A DNA stretch of 24,116 bases from an uncultured Hungatella sp. (GCA_910579515.1 CAJTUV010000043.1:1-24116); one strand, 5' to 3'; positions 1-6,856 are shown, counted from the stretch's first letter. A program made the numbers and translations. Notes: generated from the letters alone by a model not told the origin.

Positions 1-1
1 G

Positions 2-514
2 AAGCGACAAGGACAGCGTACAGATTTAACTTGTTCCCCAGTGGGTAACAAGTTGCAAGGCGTAAAATCATCAGATGAACTTGCCGAGAAAGTCGGGGAA
101 AGTAAAAATCAGATTTTCCGCTATATCCGTCTGACCGAGCTTGTACCCGAAATCCTGCAAATGGTAGATGAACGCCAGATTGCGTTCCGTCCTGCGGTGG
201 AAATCTCTTATCTTTCCGAGGAACAGCAGTACACGCTTTTAGAAGCGATGGGCTACAACGATGCCACGCCCTCTCTCGCACAGGCTATCAAGATGAAAAA
301 GTTCATGCAGGAGGGAAAGCTCACGGACGGGGTTATCCAGAGCATCATGCAGGAGGAAAAACCGAACCAGAAAGAGAAGCCCGCCTTTAAGGACGAGCGG
401 ATAACCAAGCTCATACCGAAATCCATCCCAAGAGGGCAGGAAACAGATTTTGTCGTAAAGGCGTTGGAGTTCTACAACCGCCATCTGCAAAGGCAGCGGG
501 GGCAGGAAAGATAA
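2..514 (+). CDS. ParB-like partition protein, C-terminal part (5' end outside window)
   Basis: The frame is open from base 2 with no stop, so the gene begins before the window; the GTG at 41 is internal in my view. The visible part starts KRQGQRTDLT, followed by a helix-turn-helix segment (SSDELAEKVGESKNQIFRYIRL) and a run ending LVPEILQMVDERQIAFRPAVEISYL. This is the usual DNA-binding and linker layout of ParB/Spo0J-type proteins carried by integrative elements of gut Firmicutes. The family binds centromere-like parS sites and helps element partition or maintenance; some members act as regulators. The C-terminal tail (IPRGQETDFVVKALEFYNRHLQRQRG) is basic and helical. The ParA partner, if any, would lie upstream outside the window. 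Family assignment is from motif recognition; the role in this element is inferred. Confidence 0.75.
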   Translation, partial: KRQGQRTDLTCSPVGNKLQGVKSSDELAEKVGESKNQIFRYIRLTELVPEILQMVDERQIAFRPAVEISYLSEEQQYTLLEAMGYNDATPSLAQAIKMKKFMQEGKLTDGVIQSIMQEEKPNQKEKPAFKDERITKLIPKSIPRGQETDFVVKALEFYNRHLQRQRGQER

Positions 515-630
515 CCGCACACTTGGGGAGAAGCCCGCCCTTTGGGGATAGCAAATTTTTTTAAACTTCCCCCTCTCCACACCTCTCCCCCTAGATACTG
601 CCAGTAACTATCCGAGAAAAGAACAATTAA

Positions 631-656
631 AGCTGTCCACATGGGCGGCTTTTTTT
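631..656 (+). terminator. Rho-independent terminator
   Basis: AGCTGTCC (631-638) pairs with GGGCGGCT (643-650) through eight pairs, two of them G-T, around an ACAT loop. A run of seven T follows (650-656). It sits between the ParB-like gene and the surface-protein gene and probably ends ParB transcription. The preceding stretch (about 560-595) is C-rich on this strand and has no gene I can see. Confidence 0.7.
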
Positions 657-703
657 CTGCCAGAAAGTCAACTATCAACATGAGAACGAACAGGAGGTAA
701 TGA

Positions 704-1266
704 ATGAAGATTCGTAAATTATTTCAAAGGGCTGCGGCGTTAGCGTTGGCTGCGGTCACGGCATTGTCCGCCGTCCCTGCCACGACAGCGTTTGCAGCGG
801 GCGACATCGGCACGATTAGCTTTACCCACACCTACGACGGCGCAGGGAACGCCATGAGGTATAATTCCAGTGCGAACATCAGCGGTCATACCGCAGGCGG
901 CACGGGCGAATACAAGTACCGCATGTATGTGGACGGGGAAACGGCGTTCTGCCTTCAGCCGGGGTACCCTTAAAAACAGGCAATACGCTTGCAAAGGCGT
1001 CTTCCAACACATGGAACGCCCTCTCCGCAGACCAGAAAAAGGCGGTGGGGCTTGCCCTGCTCTACGGCTATCAGGGCAACAGCGGGAATCTGTCTGGAAG
1101 CGATGACGAAAAATGGCTTGCCACCCAGACCCTTGTGTGGGAGTTCGTCACGGGATGCCGTAATTCAGCAAGCCCGTACAGCCAGACAAGCACGACCGTT
1201 TACAGCCTGCACTTTGGCTCGAATTATGCCAACAGCGGGGCTGTTAGAGCCAATGATAAAATGTAA
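704..1266 (+). pseudogene. Thioester/Cna-type surface protein, N-terminal part, frameshifted and truncated
   Basis: A strong AGGAGG lies just upstream of ATG 704. Residues 1-32 form a clear Sec signal peptide (MKIRKLFQRAAALALAAVTA, cleavage near AFA-AGD). The mature part contains FCLQPGYP, whose Cys fits the Cys of an internal Cys-Gln thioester domain, as seen in surface adhesins of Firmicutes integrative elements. The frame stops at 971-973. Adding one base in the CCC at 967-969 restores continuous coding in the frame that runs from 970 to 1266 (LKTGNTLAKASS, then GLALLYGYQGNSGN and ATQTLVWEFVTG). The second part ends after RANDKM. Full family members are usually many hundreds of residues with Cna-B repeats and a sortase signal, none of which is present, so the gene is both frameshifted and cut off near 1255-1266. 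Confidence 0.7.
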
Positions 1267-1392
1267 GAAGAAAACAAAGATTTAATTGATGATAAACTAA
1301 GAAAATTAGCAAAGGAGTTTCATGTTGCTCCGATTGATTTGATTGGGCATGTGTTGGAGTTTCGTATTGACTGGAAGTCAACGGATTTATAG
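1267..1392 (+). pseudogene. C-terminal remnant of an unidentified protein
   Basis: Directly after the stop of the truncated surface protein the same frame continues without a plausible start: EENKDLIDDKLRKLAKEF, then HVAPIDLIGHVLEFRIDW and a TAG stop at 1390-1392. The 'LAKEF-V-P--LIGHVLE' ending loosely resembles the C-terminal helix of HigA/ImmA (IrrE-like) proteins, but the match is too short to call. I read it as the tail of a gene whose front was lost when it was joined to the surface-protein fragment. The change in composition, from GC-richer before about 1255 to AT-rich after it, supports a junction here. Confidence 0.35.
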
Positions 1393-1420
1393 AATTAGGT
1401 GGGCAGAAAGGCAGTAAATT

Positions 1421-1888
1421 ATGAAATACTCGATAGGATTGGCGGTAAAAGATGATTACGATAAAATTGTGCGGCTTTACGAAAAGGCATTTGAGCATAG
1501 AGAAGGTATAGTTGCGAAATATTATACAGGCTTTAATGAGTATTTATCCTTTTTTGTTAATAGGAATAACGCATTTATAGTGGAAGAAGATGATACGATT
1601 TGCGGTGCTGTATTGGTGCATGAAACACCTGACATGTTTTGTGGTCGCTCATTATACATTGAGTTTTTGGCTGTTTTGCCCGATTATCAAAATAAAGGCG
1701 TGGGTAGGGCATTGATTGAGTATGTCTGTGGTGAGGCGCACAGAAGGGGGATTACAGAAGTTTCTATCCGTACTGCCTGTTATAAAGATGCATATCTGAT
1801 ATATCGCCATATGGGTTTTCGGGATTCTCAAAGCGATTGTCGGTTTTTAACGATGAATTTGAAAAAGATAGATACAGATGTGGACTAA
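1421..1888 (+). CDS. GNAT family N-acetyltransferase
   Basis: A 155-residue protein of normal single-domain GNAT length. The acetyl-CoA pyrophosphate-binding motif is visible as LAVLPDYQNKGVGRALIEYV (about residues 83-102), preceded by the beta strand SLYIEFLAVLP and followed by the VSIRTACYKDAYLIYRHMGF segment that is typical of the fold's last strands and helix. The family transfers an acetyl group from acetyl-CoA to an amine. The substrate cannot be read from the sequence; small molecules, aminoglycosides and protein N-termini are all possible. The start ATG 1421 follows an AGAAAGG ribosome binding site. The gene is AT-rich, unlike the fragments upstream, and lies next to a second GNAT gene, which suggests acquired cargo. 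Confidence 0.8.
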   Translation: MKYSIGLAVKDDYDKIVRLYEKAFEHREGIVAKYYTGFNEYLSFFVNRNNAFIVEEDDTICGAVLVHETPDMFCGRSLYIEFLAVLPDYQNKGVGRALIEYVCGEAHRRGITEVSIRTACYKDAYLIYRHMGFRDSQSDCRFLTMNLKKIDTDVD

Positions 1889-1954
1889 GTATGGTTGCAT
1901 TTTCCCTTCGTATTGAATGAAGACCAATGAGTTTATAGAATGAGGAGAAGGCTT

Positions 1955-2578
1955 TTGAGCGACAAAAGAAATGACTTTATTGCAGATAATGAGTTTGCAT
2001 TATATGGAGAAAAAATCATTGTAAGTCTGCTGAATCAATCAAATGTGGAATGCTATTTGTCTACATATAAAAGGGCGTCTGCTTTTTCAAAAGTATATGA
2101 GATGATGCCTGATTTCTGGGAGCATCCGTGTGGGTGTATTAAAGATTATGCTGACGGAAAACGGGACAGCAAAGCAAGGTACTTGATAACTGAAAAAGTA
2201 TCATTGCGGGGAGTAGGTTTCATTGAATTAGACTATAGTAATGTGGAAATGCCGGAAATAGATATTGCAATACTTGATGAGTATCAGGGAAAAGGCTATG
2301 CCTTTGAAGCATCCAAGATACTGTGTGTAAATGTATTTGAAAATGAATCAGTAGAGTGTATTGTTTGGAACGCTTTCCGTTCAAATAAAGCAAGCTGTAG
2401 GATAGCTGAGAAGTTGGGCGGTAAGGTAGTAGAAGGAAAAAATTTGGTAGTGGAAGCTATGCGGGCAGCAGGATTAAAAGTGAATCCAGCAGAATATGCG
2501 GAAGCTCCTGCGACAGTGACATATGAGATTAGAAAAATGATATTTATTAACAGATTTTGCAATAGGAATTGTATGTGA
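1955..2578 (+). CDS. GNAT acetyltransferase, RimJ/RimL-like
   Basis: A 207-residue protein from TTG 1955. I prefer this start because the AGGAG at 1943-1947 is seven bases before it. The upstream in-frame ATG 1940 has no ribosome binding site and would place AGGAG inside the gene. The core has YLITEKVSLRGVGFIELDY, MPEIDIAILDEYQGKGYAFE (acetyl-CoA loop Q-GKG-A) and AFRSNKASCRIAEKLGGKVV, the N-x-A/S helix of RimJ/RimL-type enzymes that N-acetylate proteins or detoxify small molecules. The C-terminal tail (MIFINRFCNRNCM) looks non-native and may result from a junction. It follows the first GNAT gene after 66 bp (52 bp if ATG 1940 is used), so the two may be co-transcribed. Confidence 0.7.
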   Translation: MSDKRNDFIADNEFALYGEKIIVSLLNQSNVECYLSTYKRASAFSKVYEMMPDFWEHPCGCIKDYADGKRDSKARYLITEKVSLRGVGFIELDYSNVEMPEIDIAILDEYQGKGYAFEASKILCVNVFENESVECIVWNAFRSNKASCRIAEKLGGKVVEGKNLVVEAMRAAGLKVNPAEYAEAPATVTYEIRKMIFINRFCNRNCM

Positions 2579-2772
2579 GAAAAATTTTTATTAATGACAG
2601 GATGGGAGATGTATTGAATGAAAACGTTTGCTGAATTAAGCATGGATTTTTTATTTGATACATCTTTTTTATTGCCGCTTTTGCAATTTTATTATAATTA
2701 AGGGGGCAGGGGATTTTTCCTCTGTTAGCAATTTTTATAGAATCTCCTCATGGGAATTTTATAAAAAACTGT

Positions 2773-2880
2773 CTGTGGACGTCCATAGGCAGTGCTTGCT
2801 ATTTTATTCTGCGTATATACGCAGGCAGTGCTTGCTATTATGCTCTGTGTCATGACACAGGGAGTGCTTGCTGTTTCGGT
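2773..2880. repeat. Three 36-bp tandem units, each with a different 16-bp palindrome
   Basis: Units start at 2773, 2809 and 2845, an exact 36-bp period. Each unit begins with a self-complementary 16-mer: CTGTGGACGTCCATAG (one G-T pair), CTGCGTATATACGCAG (perfect) and CTGTGTCATGACACAG (perfect). Each 16-mer is followed by a conserved 20-base half: GCAGTGCTTGCTATT plus five bases in units 1 and 2, and GGAGTGCTTGCTGTT plus five bases in unit 3. The outer CT and AG of the palindromes are constant while the inner bases differ, and every difference is compensated on the other arm. Unit 1 can extend its stem outward (CTGT at 2769 with GCAG at 2889-2892 equivalents, that is 2789-2792). The function is unknown. 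Confidence 0.85.
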
Positions 2881-3413
2881 GAGATGAACAAATGGATTTT
2901 AAGTTGTATGGTTAGTCTGTCCAAAAACGATACCAGTGTTGCCGCCCATTTTGACAGAAAAATTTTGAAAAAGTTTTTGTAAATAGGAAGGAATTTTGCA
3001 TATTTACTATGTAGAATAATCTTTAAGGCATATGAAATAAAAGCCTGTTTGAAAACTGAATATTGCAATATGCGTACAGGACGTGAGGATATGTGTAGCC
3101 ACAATGTAGGTGCGCCATGATATGCTCGCTTTAATCCATTTTCAGGCAAATGTGAAGAAATGGAAAACAAACCTCTGAAGCGAAGGCATTGAGCGATAAA
3201 AACCTGACAAAATGCACAGCAGTTGTGCGGGGCGATGAAGCATATCTGTGATAATGATACTTCTGAATTTTTGATTTAAATTCAGTCATATAATGACGGT
3301 GTGATTCCGATGTGGGCAGCGTAATGACCTGTCACTTGTATGTAGGTTTATGGATTAAAGTAAAGGAAAAATTGACGGGAAATTTGTAATTTTTAGAATG
3401 AAAACAGCGTAAG

Positions 3414-3460
3414 GGCAGTTATGAACGTAACAGTTTATAGCTGTCTTTTTTTGCGTTCAT
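3414..3460 (+). terminator. Terminator with possible alternative pairing (attenuator-like)
   Basis: GGCAGTTATGA (3414-3424) pairs with TTATAGCTGTC (3435-3445), allowing G-T pairs and one weak pair, and seven T follow (3446-3452). In addition ATGAACG (3421-3427) is perfectly complementary to CGTTCAT (3454-3460). That pairing overlaps the 5' arm of the terminator, so the two structures exclude each other. The element sits 16 bases before the start of the 52-residue gene at 3476. Attenuation is an inference; a simple terminator is also possible. Confidence 0.5.
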
Positions 3461-3475
3461 ATGGGAGGGATATTT

Positions 3476-3634
3476 ATGACTGATGAATGGAGCGGATTGG
3501 CAGATATGCTTGCAAATTTGATTGAAAAATATGCGTCAGATTTGGATATAGAAAATTTACCTGATATAACAGTAGATAATCATGTGGAAGAAAAAAATAA
3601 GGCAACAAAAGACTGGCAAGATGTTTCTTGCTAA
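3476..3634 (+). CDS. Small acidic protein, 52 residues, unknown function
   Basis: ATG 3476 follows a good GGGAGGGA ribosome binding site and the frame runs to TAA 3632-3634. The product begins MTDEWSGLADMLANLIEKYA, continues SDLDIENLPDI and ends KNKATKDWQDVSC. It is acidic, probably helical in its first half, with no signal peptide or membrane segment. It lies directly upstream of the RhuM-recombinase pair, behind a possible attenuator, and its last codons overlap the predicted promoter of that pair. I do not recognise a family. Its clean ribosome binding site and amphipathic N-terminal helix make it more likely real than chance. It could be a small regulator or accessory factor of the recombinase, but that is inference. 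Confidence 0.55.
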   Translation: MTDEWSGLADMLANLIEKYASDLDIENLPDITVDNHVEEKNKATKDWQDVSC

Positions 3635-3703
3635 TAGCAAGTGTATAATGTATAATAAACATGATAAGTGTGTCCAAACCAAATTTGGAAAAACATACTT
3701 GCT
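3629..3703 (+). promoter_or_regulatory. Promoter and nested dyad upstream of rhuM-like gene
   Basis: TTGCTA (3629-3634) and TATAAT (3651-3656) are separated by 16 bases. A nested inverted repeat follows: AGCAAGT (3636-3642) with ACTTGCT (3697-3703), AAGTGTG (3666-3672) with CATACTT (3694-3700, one G-T), and TCCAAA (3673-3678) with TTTGGA (3684-3689). The inner dyad is downstream of the -10 and would suit a repressor operator or a 5' leader hairpin. Confidence 0.5.
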
Positions 3704-3739
3704 TATATTTGAGTGAAAGTACAAGGAGATGAGGTGACT

Positions 3740-4750
3740 ATGGATTACAGAGATGAAATGGGAAAATCAAATATTATAATCTATACAACAGAGGATGGTT
3801 TGTCTAAGATTGAAACAACTTTTGATGGGGATACTGTGTGGCTGTCTATTGACCAAATGGCAGAACTATTTCAGAGAGATAAATCAACAATTTCAAGGCA
3901 TATTAAAAATATTTATTCAGAAGAAGAACTTGTGCAGGAAGCAACTGTTGCATATTTTGCAACAGTTCAAAATGAAGGAAACAGGCAGGTAGAACGCAGC
4001 ATTTGTTATTATAATCTCGATGTAATCATTTCTGTCGGCTACCGTGTGAAATCAAAACGCGGCACACAGTTCAGAATATGGGCAACCGGAATCTTGAAAG
4101 AGTATATGCGTAAAGGTTTTGCACTGGATGATGAACGTCTGAAAAACTTAGGCGGCGGTGGATATTTTAAGGAACTGCTTGAACGGATCAGAGACATTCG
4201 TGCATCTGAAAAGGTATTTTACAGACAGATTTTGGAAATTTATGCCACAAGCATTGACTATGATCCAAAAGCGGAAATATCCATTCAGTTTTTTCAGAAG
4301 GTTCAGAACAAAATTCATTATGCCATTCATGGGCAGACGGCGGCGGAAGTTATTTATACAAGAGCGGATGCGGAAAAGGAATTTATGGGGCTTACCACAT
4401 TTGCAGGAAATCAGCCGACTTTGCGAGAAGTTGTCATTGCCAAAAACTATCTGAATGAAAAAGAACTTCGTGCAATGGGGCAGCTTGTGTCGGGATATTT
4501 GGATTTTGCAGAACGTCAGGCGGAGCGGGAACAGGCTATGACCATGAAAGATTGGGCGAAGCACTTAGACCGGATTTTAACAATGAGCGGCGAACAGTTT
4601 TTGTCAGGAAACGGGAGTGTGACGCATAAGCAGGCGGTGGAAAAAGCAACTGGGGAATATAAGAAATATAAAGAGCGTACTTTAAGTGATGTGGAACAAG
4701 ACTATTTAAACTCAATAAAAATATTGGGTAAAAAGTCAGATAAAGAATGA
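3740..4750 (+). CDS. RhuM-family protein (virulence RhuM-like, putative DNA-binding)
   Basis: A 336-residue protein. The N-terminal part DTVWLSIDQMAELFQRDKST followed by ISRHIKNIYSEEEL is a helix-turn-helix, and the central YNLDVIISVGYRVKSKRGTQ followed by FRIWATGILKEYM is the hallmark of the RhuM family. Members occur in pathogenicity islands and near recombinases, and some homologues carry Fic domains. No HPFxxGNG motif is present here. Their biochemical role is not established. The start is ambiguous: AGGAG at 3724-3728 is 5 bases before GTG 3734 and 11 before ATG 3740, and the frame is open further upstream to GTG 3713. The stop overlaps ATG 4747 of the recombinase frame (ATGA), so the two are probably co-transcribed and may be translationally coupled. 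Confidence 0.8.
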   Translation: MDYRDEMGKSNIIIYTTEDGLSKIETTFDGDTVWLSIDQMAELFQRDKSTISRHIKNIYSEEELVQEATVAYFATVQNEGNRQVERSICYYNLDVIISVGYRVKSKRGTQFRIWATGILKEYMRKGFALDDERLKNLGGGGYFKELLERIRDIRASEKVFYRQILEIYATSIDYDPKAEISIQFFQKVQNKIHYAIHGQTAAEVIYTRADAEKEFMGLTTFAGNQPTLREVVIAKNYLNEKELRAMGQLVSGYLDFAERQAEREQAMTMKDWAKHLDRILTMSGEQFLSGNGSVTHKQAVEKATGEYKKYKERTLSDVEQDYLNSIKILGKKSDKE

Positions 4751-4827
4751 GAATTTACAGATTACGAAAAGAATATGGTTATCAAAATGTAAAAGTGCAA
4801 CGGGCGTTGCACAAATGGAGAGATGAT

Positions 4828-6516
4828 ATGCACAGCGAGAAAATAAAGGTTTACACATATACAAGAGTATCTACAGCCATGCAGACAGACGGTTACTCCT
4901 TGGATGCGCAGAAAGCCAGAATGAAAGCGTATGCCGACTATAATGATTATGAAATTGTCGGTACATATGAGGATGCAGGAAAATCTGGAAAGTCCATTGA
5001 GGGGCGGATAGAATTTAACCGCATGATGGAGGATATCGAGTCAGGGAAAGACGGCATTTCCTTTGTTCTTGTTTTTAAGTTATCCAGATTTGGCAGAAAT
5101 GCGGCGGACGTACTTTCTACATTACAGGTTATGCAGGATTTCGGGGTAAATCTGATTTGCGTGGAGGATGGTATTGATTCTTCCAAGGATGCAGGGAAAC
5201 TGATGATTTCCGTACTGTCAGCAGTTGCAGAGATTGAACGGGAGAATATTCGTGTGCAGACAATGGAAGGGCGTATTCAGAAAGCCCGTGAGGGAAAATG
5301 GAACGGTGGATTTGCGCCATATGGTTATCAACTGGTAGAGGGCAAACTTCAGATTAACGAAGAAGAAGCAAAAGCTATCAGCATAATCTTTGAACAGTAT
5401 GTGAAAACAGACATTGGCGCTAACGGTGTGGCAAAATATCTTGAAAACCACGGCATCCATAAAATACAGCGGCAGAATGGGAAAAATCCTCTTTTTGATG
5501 CGCACTTGGTTCGCCTTATTCTGAAAAATCCGGTATATTGCGGGAAAATCGCTTATGGACGCAGAAAGACAGAAAAGGTTCACGGAACACGGAATGAGTA
5601 TCATCTTGTAGAGCAGGATAATTATATTCTGGTGGACGGACAGCATGATGCGATTATTGAGGAAGATGTTTGGCAGGCGGCACAGGTAAAACTTATTTCA
5701 CATGCAAAGAAATATGAACATGTAAATAGAGGGAAGGACACCAAAACACACCTTCTTTCCGGTATTGTAAAATGTCCGGTCTGCGGAGCAGGCATGTATG
5801 GAAATAAGAGTATCAAGCACAAAAAGGACGGAACGAAATACAAGGATTTTTATTACTATGGCTGTAAGCATCGAACCATGACGCGTGGACATAAGTGTGA
5901 TTATAAAAAGCAGATACGGGAGGAACTATTGGACGATGCGGTGGCGGAAGTCATTGTAAAATTAGTTGGCAATCCTAAGTTTGCGGCAATGATGCAGGAA
6001 AAGATCAACTGCAAAGTGGATACTGTCACAATAGACGGAGAACTTGCAGATTTTGAAAAGCAGTTGCGGCAATATTATGCAGTCAAGCTAAAACTGGCGG
6101 AGGAAATTGATTCCCTTGATCCGGATGACAGACATTATATCAAACGAAAAGCAGACCTTGATGACCGCCTTTATCGAATGTATGATAAGATAGAAAATGT
6201 GGAAACACAACTTATTGAAACGAGGGCAAAGAAGCAGGCAATTGAAGCTGAGAAGCTAACGGGAGATAATATCTATAAAGTGTTGATTTATTTTGAAAAA
6301 CTGTATGCTGTGATGAATGAGATAGAACGGCGGCAGTTTATGGAGGCGTTAATTTCTGAGATACAGATTTATGAGGACAGAAAGCCCAATGGACAGTGGC
6401 TGAAGTCTATTAAATTCAGACTTCCGATTATTGAGGAAGATATGAATTTGAGTTTGGAAGATAATAAACACGTGGAGACGGTTATAATACTTTCCCACAA
6501 AAAACCGACAGTGTAA
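4828..6516 (+). CDS. Large serine recombinase (site-specific integrase/transposase, TndX/TnpX type)
   Basis: From ATG 4828 the protein has 562 residues; GGAG lies seven bases before this start. The upstream in-frame ATG 4747, which overlaps the RhuM stop, would add 27 residues with no counterpart I know in the family. The catalytic serine is in YTRVSTAMQTDGYSLDAQ (Ser15), and the resolvase domain continues to about residue 150 (FVLVFKLSRFGRNAADVLST, ENIRVQTMEGR). The 'recombinase' domain follows (FAPYGYQL to NPVYCGKIAYG), then a zinc beta-ribbon (CPVCGAGMYGN near residue 316, later Cys in YYYGCKHR and GHKCDYK) and a coiled coil (about 400-480). These enzymes integrate and excise elements by serine-linked double-strand exchange. 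The domain order and length look intact. The C-terminus, HVETVIILSHKKPTV, abuts an out-of-frame methyltransferase-like tail. Confidence 0.92.
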   Translation: MHSEKIKVYTYTRVSTAMQTDGYSLDAQKARMKAYADYNDYEIVGTYEDAGKSGKSIEGRIEFNRMMEDIESGKDGISFVLVFKLSRFGRNAADVLSTLQVMQDFGVNLICVEDGIDSSKDAGKLMISVLSAVAEIERENIRVQTMEGRIQKAREGKWNGGFAPYGYQLVEGKLQINEEEAKAISIIFEQYVKTDIGANGVAKYLENHGIHKIQRQNGKNPLFDAHLVRLILKNPVYCGKIAYGRRKTEKVHGTRNEYHLVEQDNYILVDGQHDAIIEEDVWQAAQVKLISHAKKYEHVNRGKDTKTHLLSGIVKCPVCGAGMYGNKSIKHKKDGTKYKDFYYYGCKHRTMTRGHKCDYKKQIREELLDDAVAEVIVKLVGNPKFAAMMQEKINCKVDTVTIDGELADFEKQLRQYYAVKLKLAEEIDSLDPDDRHYIKRKADLDDRLYRMYDKIENVETQLIETRAKKQAIEAEKLTGDNIYKVLIYFEKLYAVMNEIERRQFMEALISEIQIYEDRKPNGQWLKSIKFRLPIIEEDMNLSLEDNKHVETVIILSHKKPTV

Positions 6517-6818
6517 TCAACATAAAAGTGGAGTTTGGCGAGGGTGAGGGCAAAGTGCCGCTTGATAATATCGCCAAGAGAGCCGAAGTATACAAGCCGA
6601 AAGAGCGGGTTACATACAAAATGATTAAGGAGTACATAGAAGCGAAATACGGCTTCAAAGTACATACCGCATATATTGCAGAGGTAAAAAGGGAGTTAGG
6701 ATTGCCGATGTATGATGCTCCGAATGCGGTAGAGGAATTGAAACAGCCGAGGAAACACCCGACAGCGGAGAAAGTGGAAGCCATAAAGGATGCTTTGAAA
6801 CATTTTGAAGTTATCTAA
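6510..6818 (+). pseudogene. RlmD/RumA-like methyltransferase C-terminal extension, detached
   Basis: Coding continues in another frame directly past the recombinase stop: SVINIKVEFGEGEGKVPLDN, IAKRAEVYKPKERVTYKMIK, and on to LKQPRKHPTAEKVEAIKDAL and KHFEVI. From memory, this ending (helix-turn-helix-like 'KVHTAYIAEVKRELG...NAVEELKQP..EAIKDALKHF') is found at the C-terminus of 23S rRNA uracil-methyltransferase-like proteins of gut Firmicutes elements, where it follows an 'HVETV-LLS' strand. The recombinase itself ends HVETVIILSHKKP, and one extra base near 6507 would join the two in frame. The catalytic methyltransferase domain is absent. Either the recombinase element inserted in a methyltransferase gene, or the tail is a shifted C-terminal extension of the recombinase. 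A start at GTG 6528 is unlikely to be used. Confidence 0.55.
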
Positions 6819-6826
6819 AGCTGTGA

Positions 6827-6856
6827 GCGTATCATTAGAAATAGTGGTACGCTTTT
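6827..6856 (+). terminator. Rho-independent terminator
   Basis: GCGTATCATTA (6827-6837) pairs with TAGTGGTACGC (6842-6852) around a GAAA tetraloop, with two wobble pairs, followed by TTTT. It closes the recombinase/methyltransferase-tail unit, nine bases after the tail's stop codon. Confidence 0.85.

Larger units (their letters stand above)
2579..3475. other. About 0.9 kb non-coding region with several dyads
   Basis: I see no credible gene of normal size here. A 27-codon frame at 2619-2702 (GGGAG nine bases before ATG) is possible but unsupported. The stretch holds the 36-bp palindrome array (2773-2880), a hairpin at 3263-3285 (CTGAATTT pairing with AAATTCAG), an attenuator-like terminator (3414-3452), and many short dyads between 3030 and 3400. 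The segment 3040-3340 is richer in G and C than its flanks and dense in stop codons on both strands. That could fit a structured RNA, a transfer origin or the recombinase end site. None of these can be proven by eye. Confidence 0.5.

Noticed and set aside
2619..2702. 27-codon gene starting MKTFAELSMDF
   Set aside because: It has a fair ribosome binding site, but it is very short, hydrophobic at random and without any other support; mentioned only within the non-coding entry.
2655..2855. 66-codon plus-strand frame across the palindrome array
   Set aside because: Its composition is low-complexity and it merely reads through the repeats (QCLLF / QCLLL), with no ribosome binding site.
2773..2880. 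CRISPR array
   Set aside because: The 36-bp period is suggestive, but the variable parts are only 16 bp and are all palindromic, the constant parts vary, there are three units and no cas gene is in the window.
2850..3170. 106-codon minus-strand frame
   Set aside because: No ribosome binding site or recognisable domain; it overlaps the array and the dyad-rich region.
2930..3400. Group II intron or IStron remnant
   Set aside because: I could not find a domain V-like hairpin, an intron-encoded protein, or clear splice-end motifs.
3474..3677. Minus-strand frame opposite the 52-residue gene
   Set aside because: The plus-strand frame has the ribosome binding site and protein-like composition; the minus frame has neither.
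4148..4564. 138-codon minus-strand frame inside the RhuM-like gene
   Set aside because: It is the antisense shadow of a well-supported gene.
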